Of a DNA stretch of 64,000 nucleotides, positions 1 to 10,790 are shown in pieces (position 1 is the stretch's first letter; each line of letters begins with the position of its first letter). The notes under the pieces were generated by a model. The model searched no databases, had not been told where the DNA came from, and was given only the letters and a program-made list of their open reading frames with translations. A program made the position numbers and the translations under genes. The DNA is from Brevundimonas sp. AJA228-03 (lineage in GTDB: Bacteria; Pseudomonadota; Alphaproteobacteria; Caulobacterales; Caulobacteraceae): contig NZ_CP059297.1 of assembly GCF_017795885.1 (NCBI RefSeq), positions 1,245,001 through 1,309,000 on the forward strand, in the 5' to 3' direction.

Positions 1-1570
<1,570 letters not shown>

Positions 1571-1643
1571 GTTTCTCAGCAAAACTCATTCGATTTTTCG
1601 AATACGACAATGTCTTCTCGCACATTCTGATATCCGCTTGGTT

Positions 1644-1760
1644 GACCTGGTGGTTATGTCGGAGGTTCCCCACCCGATCCCATTCCGAACTCGGTCGTTA
1701 AGCCCTCCAGAGCCAATGGTACTTCGTCTCAAGGCGCGGGAGAGTAGGTCGCCGCCGGCC
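1644..1760 (+). rRNA. rrf: 5S ribosomal RNA
   Basis: About 75 bases after the 23S end lies a sequence with the standard 5S core: CCCGATCCCATTCCGAACTC, then TTAAGCCCTCCAGAGCC and GGTACTTCGTCTCAAGGCG, ending in GGGAGAGTAGGTCGCCGCC. Order and spacing (23S, 5S, tRNA-fMet) are those of an alphaproteobacterial rrn operon. End points are estimated from the terminal helix. Confidence 0.95.
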
Positions 1761-1818
1761 CAGCCGCGATATCGAGCCAAAGCTCTTCGAACATCTTCCT
1801 TTACAACGCCGCTCTTGC

Positions 1819-1895
<77 letters not shown>

Positions 1896-2183
1896 AGATC
1901 TCAAAGTCCAAACAGGTCTCCGGACCAGGGGCTTTTTGCCAGGCGTGCCGCGCGGGCGACAGCCGCTGACAGATCCTCCTCCGGGTCAGCGTGGCAGGCG
2001 CATGACCCGGCAGCGCCCGGCATCCACCGGCCACTCCTGACTCTCGCAATCTGCCCCTGTGCTCCCGCGATCGAGACGAGCGTCCGCGGGCTGCGTGGTT
2101 GCGTCCGGGTTGTGATGGGAGTCGACCGGGGGTGCTGCTATTCCGGTAGCGGTCGGCGCGCCGACCCTGGCGCAACGCAGCGT
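1896..2183. other. spacer after rrn operon, nothing recognised
   Basis: This 288-base stretch lies between the tRNA and the first protein-coding remnant on the minus strand. It has a T-run at about 1931-1936 after a weak GC-rich hairpin (GGTCTCCGGACC), which may be the rrn terminator, but the stem is only 4-5 pairs. No RNA gene or supported ORF was seen. Confidence 0.4.
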
Positions 2184-2540
2184 CTATTGGGCCCGAACGC
2201 CCAGGCCCCGCATCAGGCCCTTCGCCCGATCCGCCAGAACCGGAACACCGTGATCGTGGGCGGCCTCGGCGGCCTCGGACAGGATGAAGGCCGCTTGGTC
2301 GGGCTCGGTGCCCATCAACTGGCTGCGCGCGATCATCACACGGGCCATGCCGATCTGGTCGATCGCCCATTCGACGGCGGACGGCGGGCCGACGCGCTCG
2401 GCCAGGCGACGACGCACGCGGGTCTCGATCCGGGTCAGGGACATGAGGTCGCCCCCGTCCAGCGCCCGCTCGATCTCGCGCGCGATCAGCAGGTCCAGGG
2501 CCAGACCGCCCAGGATGGTACCTTGGCCGGCATTGGTCAA
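2184..2540 (-). CDS. hypothetical protein, probably the C-terminal fragment of a broken gene
   Basis: From a TTG codon at 2540 preceded by GAGG at suitable spacing, this frame gives a 118-residue helical protein. It has a charged, repeat-like middle and the segment PPSAVEWAIDQIGMARVMIA near residues 60-80, and ends in a leucine/alanine-rich helix. Composition looks protein-like, unlike the frames just upstream. The helix pattern resembles the end of helical-repeat (TPR-like) proteins of Caulobacterales, but I recognise no named family. It may be the tail of the gene whose start lies at 3471. Confidence 0.45.
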   Translation of the reverse strand: MTNAGQGTILGGLALDLLIAREIERALDGGDLMSLTRIETRVRRRLAERVGPPSAVEWAIDQIGMARVMIARSQLMGTEPDQAAFILSEAAEAAHDHGVPVLADRAKGLMRGLGVRAQ

Positions 2541-2964
2541 GGTTTTCGGCCTCGCATCAGGGCCTGATCGGCGGTGGTGGACCGACGGCGCGCGCGACCT
2601 GGAGCGGCAGACCCAGTCCATCGGGCGAGGGTCGGGTGAACCGGTCGGCGGCGGCCTCGAATGATATCGTGCAAAGCCCGCGCTCGATCGCTCCGGCAGT
2701 CGTCGGTTATAGTCGCGATGCGCCGACAGTTTGGCGATCGCACAGCGCCGGGGCACGCCCGTTTCAGCCAACGTATCAAAGCGAGGACGCCTCCGCCTGG
2801 TGGTTTCTTCAGGTCGAACGTCCCGCGTCGATCCGTGCAGGCAGCGCGATTCGTGCGCTGGACGGATGCCGCCTTCCAGCGCGCAGGGCGGCGTTGGCGA
2901 GGCGCAGATCGTCTGGCTTCGAAGTCGAACGCTGTGCTGGCCATGGCATGAAGCGCCGCGTCCA
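2541..2964. other. degenerate stretch between two gene fragments
   Basis: All reading frames here give arginine-, proline- and serine-rich low-plausibility peptides, on both strands. Neither flanking frame continues through it. It looks like decayed coding sequence linking the fragment ending near 2965 to the one starting at 2540, not a separate gene. Confidence 0.4.
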
Positions 2965-3471
2965 TCAGGGGCCGCCGCGCCCAGCCGGTCGGCGGCGCTG
3001 AAGTCGCCGGAGCCGCGCCTGACGGGCTCGGATGCGGGCATGGACGCCGGCGCTGAAGGCCAGTGTGGCCAGCCGCCTCGGCGCGGTCTCGCGCGCCGAG
3101 CTCGCCGCCTCGTCCAGGGCGTCGCGGTCGCCGAACAGATCGAACGAGGTCAGCAGGGCCATGGCCCGCGACAGCCCGGCGCGGGCCTGCTCGTCCTCGT
3201 TGGTCGTGGCCTTGAAACTGTCATCAGCGGTGACGACCGCCTTGTTGATGCTGTCGCGAAGCCCGGTCCGTCGGGCATGCTCGCGCCACAGGATCGAGGC
3301 GCGCAGCCAGGTCCGGGCCGGGTGACGGCAGGATACACGGCCGCCGTCGGTGGTCAGGGCGCGCGCCTCGATGGAGAGTAGATCGACGCCGATCAGCTCC
3401 AGCCAACCGAGCTCGTCGCTGTCGCGCGCCTCGCCGAACAGCTTCCGGATGTCCCTGCCGAATTCGAACAT
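2965..3471 (-). CDS. hypothetical protein, probably the N-terminal fragment of a broken gene
   Basis: The ATG at 3471 (product begins MFEFGRDIRKLFG) has GAGG eight bases upstream and is preferred to a start at 3543. The first 140 or so residues look like real soluble helical protein (ELIGVDLLSIEARALTTDGG, ASILWREHARRTGL). The last 25 residues turn arginine-rich and end at a stop, as expected after a frameshift. No domain is recognised with certainty. The start resembles, from memory, helical-repeat proteins of Caulobacter that are several hundred residues longer. Confidence 0.5.
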   Translation of the reverse strand: MFEFGRDIRKLFGEARDSDELGWLELIGVDLLSIEARALTTDGGRVSCRHPARTWLRASILWREHARRTGLRDSINKAVVTADDSFKATTNEDEQARAGLSRAMALLTSFDLFGDRDALDEAASSARETAPRRLATLAFSAGVHARIRARQARLRRLQRRRPAGRGGP

Positions 3472-3588
3472 GGCCACGTCCTCGTCTCCACCTGTCCCGT
3501 GTCGGGACCGATCCGTCTCTTCTGCACCTCTCCTAGCAAGCACGACGCCGCCCGGACGTTCCAGCCCCGTCGCGAAAATTCCAACGGG

Positions 3589-5526
3589 TCAGCCCGTCCG
3601 GTTTTTCACCAGATCGTCCACGACCGACGGATCGGCGAGGGTCGAGGTATCCCCGAGCGCGGTCAGGTCGTTCTCGGCGATCTTGCGCAGGATGCGCCGC
3701 ATGATCTTGCCCGATCGGGTCTTGGGCAGGCCGGGGGCCCACTGGATGGCGTCGGGCGCAGCGATGGGGCCGATCTCTTTCCTGACATGGGCGACCAGGG
3801 TCTTCTTCAGATCATCATGCGGCTCGACCCCGGCGTTCAGGGTGACATAGGCGTAGATGCCCTGGCCCTTGATGTCGTGGGGAAAACCAACGACCGCCGC
3901 CTCGGCCACGTCGTCGTGCAGGACCAGGGCGCTCTCGACCTCTGCCGTCCCCATCCGGTGACCCGAGACGTTGATGACGTCGTCGACGCGGCCGGTGATC
4001 CAGTAGTAGCCGTCCTCGTCCCGGCGACAGCCGTCGCCGGTGAAATACTTGCCGGGATAGGTCGAGAAATAGGTGTCGAAGAACCGCTGGTGATCGCCCC
4101 AGACGGTGCGCATCTGTCCGGGCCAGCTGTCGGTGATGCACAGGTTGCCGGACGCGGCGCCTTCCAGCACGCCACCTTCGGCATCGACCAGCTCCAGCTC
4201 CACGCCGGGCAATGGCTTCGTCGCCGAGCCGGGTTTCAGGTCCGTGGCACCGGGCAGGGGGGCGATCAGGGCCCCGCCCGTCTCGGTCTGCCACCAGGTG
4301 TCGATGATCGGCAGTCGGCCCTCGCCGACCACCTCGTGATACCAGCGCCAGGCCTCCGGGTTGATCGGCTCGCCGACCGTGCCGAGCAGGCGCAGCGACT
4401 TGCGGCTGGACGATTTCACCGGCGCGTCACCGTCGCGCATCAGGGCCCGCAGCGCCGTGGGCGCGGTGTAGAAGATCTCGACCTGATGCTTGTCCACGAC
4501 CTGCCAGAAGCGGCGGTTGTCGGGATAGTTGGGCACCCCCTCGAACATCAGGGTCGTCGCTGCATTGGCCAGGGCCCCGTAGACGACATAGGAGTGCCCC
4601 GTGACCCAACCGACGTCGGCGGTGCACCAGAAGACCTCGCCGGGCCGATAGTCGAAGACCAGTTCGTGGGTATAGCTGACCCAGAACAGGTATCCGCCGG
4701 TGGTGTGCAGGACGCCCTTGGGTTTTCCGGTCGAGCCCGAGGTGTAGAGGATGAACAGCGGGTCCTCGGCGTTCATCGGCTCGCACGGACAGGCATCGGA
4801 AACGCCCTGACTGGCCTCGCCGTAGCGGACGTCGCGGCCGGGCGTCATCGGTACATCGGCGTTGGTATGGCTGACGACCAGGACGGTCTCCACGCCCGGG
4901 ACCTTTTCCAGCGCCGCATCGACATTGGCCTTCAACGGGACCCGCTTGCCGGCGCGCAGGCCTTCGTCCGCGGTGATGACGAACCTCGATCCGCAATCCT
5001 CGATCCGCCCGGCGATGCCGTCGGGGGAGAAGCCCCCGAACACGACCGAATGGATCGCCCCGATGCGGGCACAGGCCAGCATGGCGACGGCGGCCGCCGG
5101 GATCATGGGCAGATAGATGGTGACGCGATCGCCTTTCTGGACCCCCAGATCCTTCAGCACATTGGCCATGCGGCACACCTCGCGGTGCAGCTCGGCATAG
5201 GTCAGGCGGCCGGATCGGGCGGGGTCGTCACCCTCCCAGATGATGGCGGTCTGGTCTGCCCGCTCGGGCAGGTGCCGATCGACGCAGTTGAAACAGACAT
5301 TCAGCACGCCGTCGGCGAACCAGCGAATGCGGAAGTCGTCCTTGTTGAAGGAGACGTCCTTGACGACCGTGGGCGGGGTCATCCAGTCCAGTCGCTTCGC
5401 CTGCTCGGCCCAGAAGACGTCCGGCGTTTCGCGGGCGGCGATCCGGGCGACCTCATAGGCGGCGGCGTCCATGTGTGCACGCCCGGCCCAGTCGGTGGAA
5501 ACGGGATACAGGTCGCGGTCGGTCAT
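3589..5526 (-). CDS. acs: acetyl-CoA synthetase (AMP-forming)
   Basis: The 645-residue product has the family's normal length. It activates acetate with ATP and CoA via acetyl-adenylate, feeding acetyl-CoA to central metabolism. Signatures visible in order: the ACAS N-terminal domain, the adenylate-forming motif [12 protein letters not shown] near residue 265, DTWWQTETG near 415, [20 protein letters not shown] near 500, and the C-terminal [15 protein letters not shown], whose Lys (SGK) is the usual regulatory acetylation site. It stands alone, divergent from the lipoprotein gene at 5651, so both promoters probably lie in the 124-base gap. Recognition is firm. Confidence 0.97.
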   Translation of the reverse strand: MTDRDLYPVSTDWAGRAHMDAAAYEVARIAARETPDVFWAEQAKRLDWMTPPTVVKDVSFNKDDFRIRWFADGVLNVCFNCVDRHLPERADQTAIIWEGDDPARSGRLTYAELHREVCRMANVLKDLGVQKGDRVTIYLPMIPAAAVAMLACARIGAIHSVVFGGFSPDGIAGRIEDCGSRFVITADEGLRAGKRVPLKANVDAALEKVPGVETVLVVSHTNADVPMTPGRDVRYGEASQGVSDACPCEPMNAEDPLFILYTSGSTGKPKGVLHTTGGYLFWVSYTHELVFDYRPGEVFWCTADVGWVTGHSYVVYGALANAATTLMFEGVPNYPDNRRFWQVVDKHQVEIFYTAPTALRALMRDGDAPVKSSSRKSLRLLGTVGEPINPEAWRWYHEVVGEGRLPIIDTWWQTETGGALIAPLPGATDLKPGSATKPLPGVELELVDAEGGVLEGAASGNLCITDSWPGQMRTVWGDHQRFFDTYFSTYPGKYFTGDGCRRDEDGYYWITGRVDDVINVSGHRMGTAEVESALVLHDDVAEAAVVGFPHDIKGQGIYAYVTLNAGVEPHDDLKKTLVAHVRKEIGPIAAPDAIQWAPGLPKTRSGKIMRRILRKIAENDLTALGDTSTLADPSVVDDLVKNRTG

Positions 5527-5650
5527 GGGGGGCTCCTGGCACCAGCCTAGCGGCTGGCGAGGTAAGCGAACAAGTCATCTTGCGGCATCCACAACGGTGG
5601 AGCTTTTGTCAGCCAGCCACGTTAACCTTCGACCATCACCGGGGATCGCC

Positions 5651-6568
5651 ATGTCTGCTCAACGTCTCGTCGCCTTCGGTCTGGTCGGCGCGCTGGCGCT
5701 TTCGGCCTGCGACAGGCCCGCGGAGCCGACGGAGCCCGCGACCCCCGTGACCGGCGCGCCGACGCCAGCAGGGCCCACGACCCCGGCCATCGGCTATGCC
5801 TGCGAGAGCGGCCAGACGGTCAGTCTGCAATATCCCGACACGGCGACGGCGCAACTGACCTACAGGGGTCAACTCTATCCCCTGCGGCTGGTGCCGGCCG
5901 GAAGCGGTGCGCGCTATGCCGGGTCGGGCCTCGAGTGGTGGATCGCCACCCGCGACGGTCAGGAAAGCGCGACGCTGAGCCGCCTGGGTCTGAACGAAGA
6001 CGTCGGTGTGGCCGTGCTGGAGCGATGCAGCCGTCCATCGGCCAACCCTGCGCTGCCGGTCCCGGGACCCTCGCAGCCGTCGCTTCCTGCCCCGGGCGGA
6101 GTCATGCCAGCAGCGACGCCCTGTCAGGCCGCGAACCTGCGCCTCGGCGCTGCGGGTGGCGACGCCGGTGCCGGCAATCGCGTCGGGATCATCAGCGTGC
6201 TGAACACCGGCCCCGCGGCCTGCGGGTTGGCCGGCTATCCGGCACTGAGCCTTTTGGAGGCGCAGGGTCGCCCGATCACGACGTTGCGGATCGATCAGAA
6301 CCCGAACACCGCGACGCCTGTGACAATCCCGACGAACGGCCGGGCCTATTTCGATGTCGCCTGGTCGGTGGTGCCCGACGAGGGCGCGGGCCAGACCGTG
6401 TGTCCTTCGGTCGCCCGGATCGCCGTGCGCGTCCCGGGCAGTCCGACGCCGCTGACGCTGGCCATGGCGTTCCAGCCCTGTGGCGCGAGGATACGGGTCA
6501 ATCCCTATCGTGCCTCGGCCGATCCGGCGGATGCGCCGGCACCGATCCCGGCCTCGGCGACGACCTGA
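5651..6568 (+). CDS. lipoprotein with MliC-like and DUF4232 domains
   Basis: The start at 5651 gives a lipoprotein signal with lipobox LSAC (Cys20). A Pro/Thr linker follows, then a region at about residues 45-125 (YACESGQTVSLQYPD ... LEWWIATRDGQESATL) that looks like the MliC fold of periplasmic lysozyme inhibitors. After a second Pro-rich linker, residues 157-295 match DUF4232, with the pattern CQAANLRLG, VLNTGPAACGLAGYPAL and a late Cys (QPCG). The 305-residue protein is therefore predicted to be envelope-anchored, possibly protecting against lysozyme-like attack. Domain calls are by eye; DUF4232 is the surer of the two. Confidence 0.8.
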   Translation: MSAQRLVAFGLVGALALSACDRPAEPTEPATPVTGAPTPAGPTTPAIGYACESGQTVSLQYPDTATAQLTYRGQLYPLRLVPAGSGARYAGSGLEWWIATRDGQESATLSRLGLNEDVGVAVLERCSRPSANPALPVPGPSQPSLPAPGGVMPAATPCQAANLRLGAAGGDAGAGNRVGIISVLNTGPAACGLAGYPALSLLEAQGRPITTLRIDQNPNTATPVTIPTNGRAYFDVAWSVVPDEGAGQTVCPSVARIAVRVPGSPTPLTLAMAFQPCGARIRVNPYRASADPADAPAPIPASATT

Positions 6569-6607
6569 CGGCTTTCCCCCATCCGGGGGAGGGGGTATGA
6601 CGCGCCG

Positions 6608-7804
6608 ATGCAGATCGCCCGTTTCCACAACCGCATCGCGGCCGCGCTTTCCGACATCGACGCCCAGGGGCTCACCAAGCCCGAGCGGGTGATCCAGTCC
6701 CGTCAGGGGCCCGTGATCGAGGTCGGCGGACGCCAGGTGCTGAACTTCTGCGCCAACAACTACCTGGGTCTGGGCGGCGACGACCGGGTGGTTGCGGCGG
6801 CCAATGCGGCGACGGAAAAGCGGGGCGCGGGGACGGCTTCTGTCCGGTTCATCTGTGGCACGCTGGACATCCACAAGGACCTGGAACGGGCGATCGCCGA
6901 CTATCTCGGCTTCGAGGATTCGATCCTTTTCGCCGCCGCCTTCGACGCCAACGGCGGGCTGTTCGAGCCCCTGTTCGAAGCCGAGGATGCCATCGTCTCC
7001 GACAGCCTGAACCACGCCTCGATCATCGACGGGGTGCGCCTGTGCAAGGCGAAGCGCTACCGCTTCGCCAACTCTGACATGGCCGATCTGGAAACCCAGC
7101 TGAAGCAGGCCCGGGCGGATGGCGCGCGAGATATCGTGATCGCTACCGACGGGGCGTTCTCGATGGACGGCTATATCGCCAGGCTGGACGAGATTCGCGT
7201 GCTGGCGGGTCAGTATGGCGCGCTGATCATGGTCGACGACTGCCACGCCACGGGTTTTCTGGGTCCGCAGGGACGCGGCTCCTATGCCCACCACGGGGTG
7301 AAGGTCGACTTCGTCACCGGCACCTTTGGCAAGGCGCTTGGCGGGGCCATGGGCGGCTTCATCTGTGCGACGTCGGAGGTTGTGCAGTTGCTGAAGCAGC
7401 GGGCACGGCCCTATCTGTTTTCCAATGCCCTGGCCCCCGGAGTCTGCGGCGCCTCTCTGGAGGCGATCCGCATCGCGCAGGGATCGGAGGGCGACGCGCT
7501 GCGGGCACGGCTTACCGCCAATGCCGCCCGCTTCCGTGGTGCAATGACCGAGGCGGGCTTCGACCTGCTGCCCGGTCAGCACCCCATCGTGCCCGTCATG
7601 CTGGGCGATGCGAAGCTGGCCCAGACGATGGCGGCGCGGATGCTGGAGCTGGGCGTCTATGTCATCGGGTTCAGCTTCCCGGTGGTCCCGCGCGGCGCAG
7701 CGCGCATCCGGACCCAGATGTCGGCGGCGCACACCTTCGACCACATTGATCAGGCGGTCGCGGCCTTCACCATGGCCGGTCGGGAACTGGGAGTTATCGT
7801 ATGA
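6608..7804 (+). CDS. kbl: glycine C-acetyltransferase (2-amino-3-ketobutyrate CoA ligase)
   Basis: This PLP-dependent enzyme of the alpha-oxoamine synthase group converts 2-amino-3-ketobutyrate and CoA to glycine and acetyl-CoA. Its 398-residue length equals that of E. coli Kbl. Visible signatures: NFCANNYLGLG near residue 40, GAGTASVRFICGT near 75, DDCHATGFLGPQGRGS near 210, and the PLP lysine in TFGKALGGAMGGF near 240. The stop overlaps the tdh start (ATGA), so the two threonine-degradation enzymes are translationally coupled. Confidence is high. Confidence 0.96.
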   Translation: MQIARFHNRIAAALSDIDAQGLTKPERVIQSRQGPVIEVGGRQVLNFCANNYLGLGGDDRVVAAANAATEKRGAGTASVRFICGTLDIHKDLERAIADYLGFEDSILFAAAFDANGGLFEPLFEAEDAIVSDSLNHASIIDGVRLCKAKRYRFANSDMADLETQLKQARADGARDIVIATDGAFSMDGYIARLDEIRVLAGQYGALIMVDDCHATGFLGPQGRGSYAHHGVKVDFVTGTFGKALGGAMGGFICATSEVVQLLKQRARPYLFSNALAPGVCGASLEAIRIAQGSEGDALRARLTANAARFRGAMTEAGFDLLPGQHPIVPVMLGDAKLAQTMAARMLELGVYVIGFSFPVVPRGAARIRTQMSAAHTFDHIDQAVAAFTMAGRELGVIV

Positions 7805-8853
7805 CCACCACCATGAAGGCTCTGGCCAAGACCCAGCCCGGTATCGGCCTCGAACTGATCGATGCGCCCATCCCGGTCGCCGGGCCCGAAGACGTGCTGA
7901 TCCGCGTCCACCGCACGGCGGTCTGCGGCACGGACATCCACATCTGGAACTGGGACGAGTGGTCCCAGAAGAATGTGCCGACGCCGATGATCACGGGCCA
8001 CGAGTTCAGTGGCGAGATCGTCGCCATCGGCTCGGACGTCCAGCGCCCGCTGAAGATCGGCCAGCGGGTCTCGGCCGAAGGGCACGTCATCGACCTGAAC
8101 TCCGAGGCGGCCCGCGCCGGACATTTCCATCTGGATCCGCATACGCGCGGCATCGGTGTGAACCGTCAGGGCGCCTTTGCCGAGTTTGTCGTGGCACCGG
8201 CGTTCAACGTGATCGAGCTGCCGGACGATGTGTCGTATGAGGTCGCTGCGATGCTCGATCCGTTCGGCAATGCGGTGCACACGGCGCAGCAGTTCGATCT
8301 GCTGGGCGAGGACGTGCTGGTCACCGGCGCAGGTCCCATCGGCATGATGGCGGCGGCGGTCGCGCGACATGCCGGGGCGCGGACGGTCGTGTTGACGGAC
8401 ATCAACGACTTCCGGCTGGAGCTGGCCAAGAAGGTCGCTCCGGGCGTGCGGACCGTGAACACGACGAAAGAGGATCTGCACGACGTGATGAAGGAGCTGG
8501 GCCTGAAGGTCGGCTTCGACGTGGCGCTGGAGATGTCGGGATCGCCCATCGCCTTCAGGCAGTGTGTCGACACCCTGATCATGGGTGGCGGCATGGCGCT
8601 GCTGGGCATTCCGTCCAGACCGATGGAAACGGACTGGGGCGCGATCATCCTGAAGGCCCTGACCATCAAGGGCGTCTACGGGCGCGAGATGTTCACGACC
8701 TGGCGCAAGATGCTGGGTCTATTGAAGGCAGGGCTGGACCTTGAGCCTCTGATCACTCACCGTCTGGCTTACGACCGTTACCGCGAGGGATTCGACGCCA
8801 TGAAGTCGGGTCTGTCGGGCAAGGTCATTCTTGACTGGGACAAGGCAGCCTGA
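7801..8853 (+). CDS. tdh: L-threonine 3-dehydrogenase
   Basis: This zinc-dependent medium-chain dehydrogenase oxidises threonine to 2-amino-3-ketobutyrate, the substrate of the upstream kbl product. The 350-residue chain shows TAVCGTDIHIWNWDEWSQK near residue 40 (zinc-site Cys), GHEFSGEIVAIG near 65, and the Rossmann motif VTGAGPIGMMAAAVARHAG near 170. The first ATG overlaps kbl by four bases. The ATG four codons later matches the usual family start (MKAL) and is an equally possible start. Confidence 0.96.
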   Translation: MTTTMKALAKTQPGIGLELIDAPIPVAGPEDVLIRVHRTAVCGTDIHIWNWDEWSQKNVPTPMITGHEFSGEIVAIGSDVQRPLKIGQRVSAEGHVIDLNSEAARAGHFHLDPHTRGIGVNRQGAFAEFVVAPAFNVIELPDDVSYEVAAMLDPFGNAVHTAQQFDLLGEDVLVTGAGPIGMMAAAVARHAGARTVVLTDINDFRLELAKKVAPGVRTVNTTKEDLHDVMKELGLKVGFDVALEMSGSPIAFRQCVDTLIMGGGMALLGIPSRPMETDWGAIILKALTIKGVYGREMFTTWRKMLGLLKAGLDLEPLITHRLAYDRYREGFDAMKSGLSGKVILDWDKAA

Positions 8854-8868
8854 CTGGCTGGGGGCTGA

Positions 8869-9315
8869 ATGAGCGCTATCGTCGATTTCCTGAAAGGGGC
8901 GGGAACCGACGGTGCCGGTCGGACTGTGTTCGAGGTCGTGGCGATGAGCGATTCTGACATCGAGCACATCCACGACTTCATCCAGTGGCTGTTCCCGCTG
9001 GATGCCCCCTCCGGTGCAAACCGGAACGCGCCTGTGGTGTCGGCCGGGGATGTGGAGGCGATCCATGCCTCGGGCCTGGCCCAGATCGCCCTGGCCGCGG
9101 CGACGGACCGGATGGCGCACTTCTACGAGCGCCAAGACCATTGGCTGGTGGCGCACGATCATAACCATCTTCGGATCACGCGGATCATCAAGTCACTCCG
9201 GCTGCTGCGCGGGCCGGACGAGGCCGATGATTTTCGCCGGATCATCCTGAGACGGGATGATGAGGCCGGGCGGCCGGTCAGTCCGGGCAGCCGGCGCTAC
9301 TGGATCGACAGCTAG
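8869..9315 (+). CDS. opioid growth factor receptor-like (OGFr_N) domain protein
   Basis: The 148-residue protein contains a segment near residues 27-55 (DIEHIHDFIQWLFPLDAPSG, then NRNAPV) that is the hallmark of the OGFr conserved region, known from vertebrate opioid growth factor receptor and scattered bacterial proteins. The following FYERQDHWLVAHDHNHLRITRIIKSLRLL also fits. It starts 15 bases after tdh, so it may be co-transcribed. Bacterial members have no established function, and no signal peptide or membrane segment is visible. Confidence 0.8.
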   Translation: MSAIVDFLKGAGTDGAGRTVFEVVAMSDSDIEHIHDFIQWLFPLDAPSGANRNAPVVSAGDVEAIHASGLAQIALAAATDRMAHFYERQDHWLVAHDHNHLRITRIIKSLRLLRGPDEADDFRRIILRRDDEAGRPVSPGSRRYWIDS

Positions 9316-9442
9316 GCCTTCAGCGCCGCTATCAGGGCGGCCTCGAACCCCCTGGTACCGGCCCGGGTGCGGAAGTCCCTGACGCTGACCCTGTGATCCA
9401 CACCGCTCTTGACCCGGACGGTGTGCAGGTCGACGCAGGGCC

Positions 9443-10261
9443 ATGAACTATCGTCACAGCTTTCACGCCGGGAATTTCGCCGACCTGGTCAAGCACGCCC
9501 TGGTGCTGTGGCTGTTGCGGGAGCGGCAGAAGGTCGGGCCAGTGGTCGCGCTGGATACCCATGCAGGGGCGGGGCTCTATGACCTGACGGGCGATGCGAC
9601 CCGGTCGCGCGAGGCGGAGGCGGGTGTCGAGCGGCTGATGGCGGCGGCGGACCGGCCGCCCCTGATCGAGGCGCTGGCGCGGGAGGTGGCGGCGCTGAAC
9701 CCCGGAGGCGGGGTGCGGTTCTATCCAGGGTCGCCTGTGCTGATCGCGCGGGCCCTGCGGATCGACGACGCCTATGTCGGTTTCGAGCTCCGCGAAGAGG
9801 TCGCTGGCCTGCTGCGCGAGAGCCTGTCCGGATTCGCCCGGGCGCGGGGCGAAATCGGGGATGGCTATGAGCGGGTCCGGGTCGAGGCGAGCCAGACGCG
9901 GGCACCGCTGGTCCTGATCGACCCGCCCTTCGAGCGGCCCGACGATTATCTCCGCGCGGCCGAGACCGCCGGGGTCATCATCAGGGCAGATCCGGAAGCG
10001 ATCGTGGCGATCTGGACGCCGCTGAAGGATATGGAGACCTTCGATGGCTTCCTGCGTCGGCTGGCCTCGGTGAGCGGGGCCCCGACCCTTGTGGCCGAGG
10101 CCCGGCTGAGGCCGCTGACCAATCCGATGAAGATGAACGGCTGCGCCATGGTTGTCGTCCGTCCGCCGGAGTGGGCCGAGGCCGCTGCCTCCGAGATCTG
10201 TAGCTGGGTCGCGGCGAGCCTGGGCGAGACCAGCGCGAAGGCGGCGGTCTGGCGGGCCTGA
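9443..10261 (+). CDS. rlmJ: 23S rRNA (adenine(2030)-N6)-methyltransferase
   Basis: The protein begins MNYRHSFHAGNFADLVKHAL, the characteristic start of RlmJ (formerly YhiR/ComJ-like DUF519), which methylates A2030 of 23S rRNA. The catalytic D-P-P-F motif appears as VLIDPPFERPDDY near residue 155. Length (272) is normal for the family. Convergent with the gene ending at 10404. Confidence 0.93.
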   Translation: MNYRHSFHAGNFADLVKHALVLWLLRERQKVGPVVALDTHAGAGLYDLTGDATRSREAEAGVERLMAAADRPPLIEALAREVAALNPGGGVRFYPGSPVLIARALRIDDAYVGFELREEVAGLLRESLSGFARARGEIGDGYERVRVEASQTRAPLVLIDPPFERPDDYLRAAETAGVIIRADPEAIVAIWTPLKDMETFDGFLRRLASVSGAPTLVAEARLRPLTNPMKMNGCAMVVVRPPEWAEAAASEICSWVAASLGETSAKAAVWRA

Positions 10262-10280
10262 GCCGAACTCGAAAACACCG

Positions 10281-10316
10281 TCCGACCCGTCCGACCCGTC
10301 CGACCCGTCCGACCTT
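10281..10316 (+). repeat. 9-bp tandem repeat (TCCGACCCG, 4 units)
   Basis: Three perfect copies of TCCGACCCG are followed by a fourth, imperfect copy (TCCGACCTT). They lie just after the rlmJ stop in the gap between convergent genes. No hairpin or T-tract accompanies them, so they are not a clear terminator. Confidence 0.9.
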
Positions 10317-10403
10317 TCGGGCCAGGGGGTCGATGATTCCATATTTTCAAAGACCATTGCGCGTCATGGCTATCACGCGGCTACGCCAGATTCGGACGCA
10401 GGC

Positions 10404-10730
10404 CTATTTGATGACCTCGCCCGCCTCATAGAGGTGGGGTTCGAACGTGGCGATGGCCATGATGGGGCTCATGGCCGCGACGACAGCGGGGTTGCGGGTC
10501 ATGGCCTTCCAGTCGGCGGCTGAGCGCCAGACGGCGTGGTTGGCCACGGTCTTTCCGTTCAGGCCGCGGTGCAGGGTGGCGGAGACGAAGCCCGGCAGGC
10601 CGACCTGGGCGCGGGTCATTTCGGCCAGCAGGTCCAGCAGATCGTCCTGGCGGTCCGGCTGGACCTTGAAGACATTGATCAGCACCACCGGGACAGCATC
10701 GGAGTCACTCGTCGGGGCAGCATCGGTCAT
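10404..10730 (-). CDS. antibiotic biosynthesis monooxygenase (ABM) family protein
   Basis: The 108-residue product has the ferredoxin-like ABM pattern: VVLINVFKVQPDRQDDLLDL near residue 15, then LPGFVSATLHRGLNGKTVANHAVWRSAADWKAM. ABM proteins are small dimeric oxygenases, heme-degrading enzymes or quinol-type monooxygenases; the substrate cannot be told from sequence. It faces away from the amidotransferase gene at 10791, with about 60 bases between starts. Confidence 0.85.
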   Translation of the reverse strand: MTDAAPTSDSDAVPVVLINVFKVQPDRQDDLLDLLAEMTRAQVGLPGFVSATLHRGLNGKTVANHAVWRSAADWKAMTRNPAVVAAMSPIMAIATFEPHLYEAGEVIK

Positions 10731-10790
10731 ACCGCTGACCTAGCGCGAATGGACTTGTCCCGCCATCGGACTTCGGGTCCCTATAACGCC

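Noticed and set aside
1931..1960. Possible rho-independent terminator of the rrn operon
   Set aside because: The T-run is present but the stem is only 4-5 pairs, so it is not listed as a terminator.
3499..5550. Long plus-strand open frame of 683 codons opposite acs
   Set aside because: It is the antisense shadow of the acetyl-CoA synthetase gene, whose family motifs are unmistakable. High GC makes such shadows long.
5636..7744. 702-codon minus-strand frame opposite the lipoprotein and kbl
   Set aside because: Arg/Gly/His-rich shadow translation without any domain; the plus-strand genes are firmly identified.
9313..9442. Short minus-strand frame ending with a plausible helix (FEAALIAALKA) between the OGFr gene and rlmJ
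   Set aside because: No start codon with ribosome binding site was found before the frame enters rlmJ antisense, and no family is recognised. It may be a remnant.
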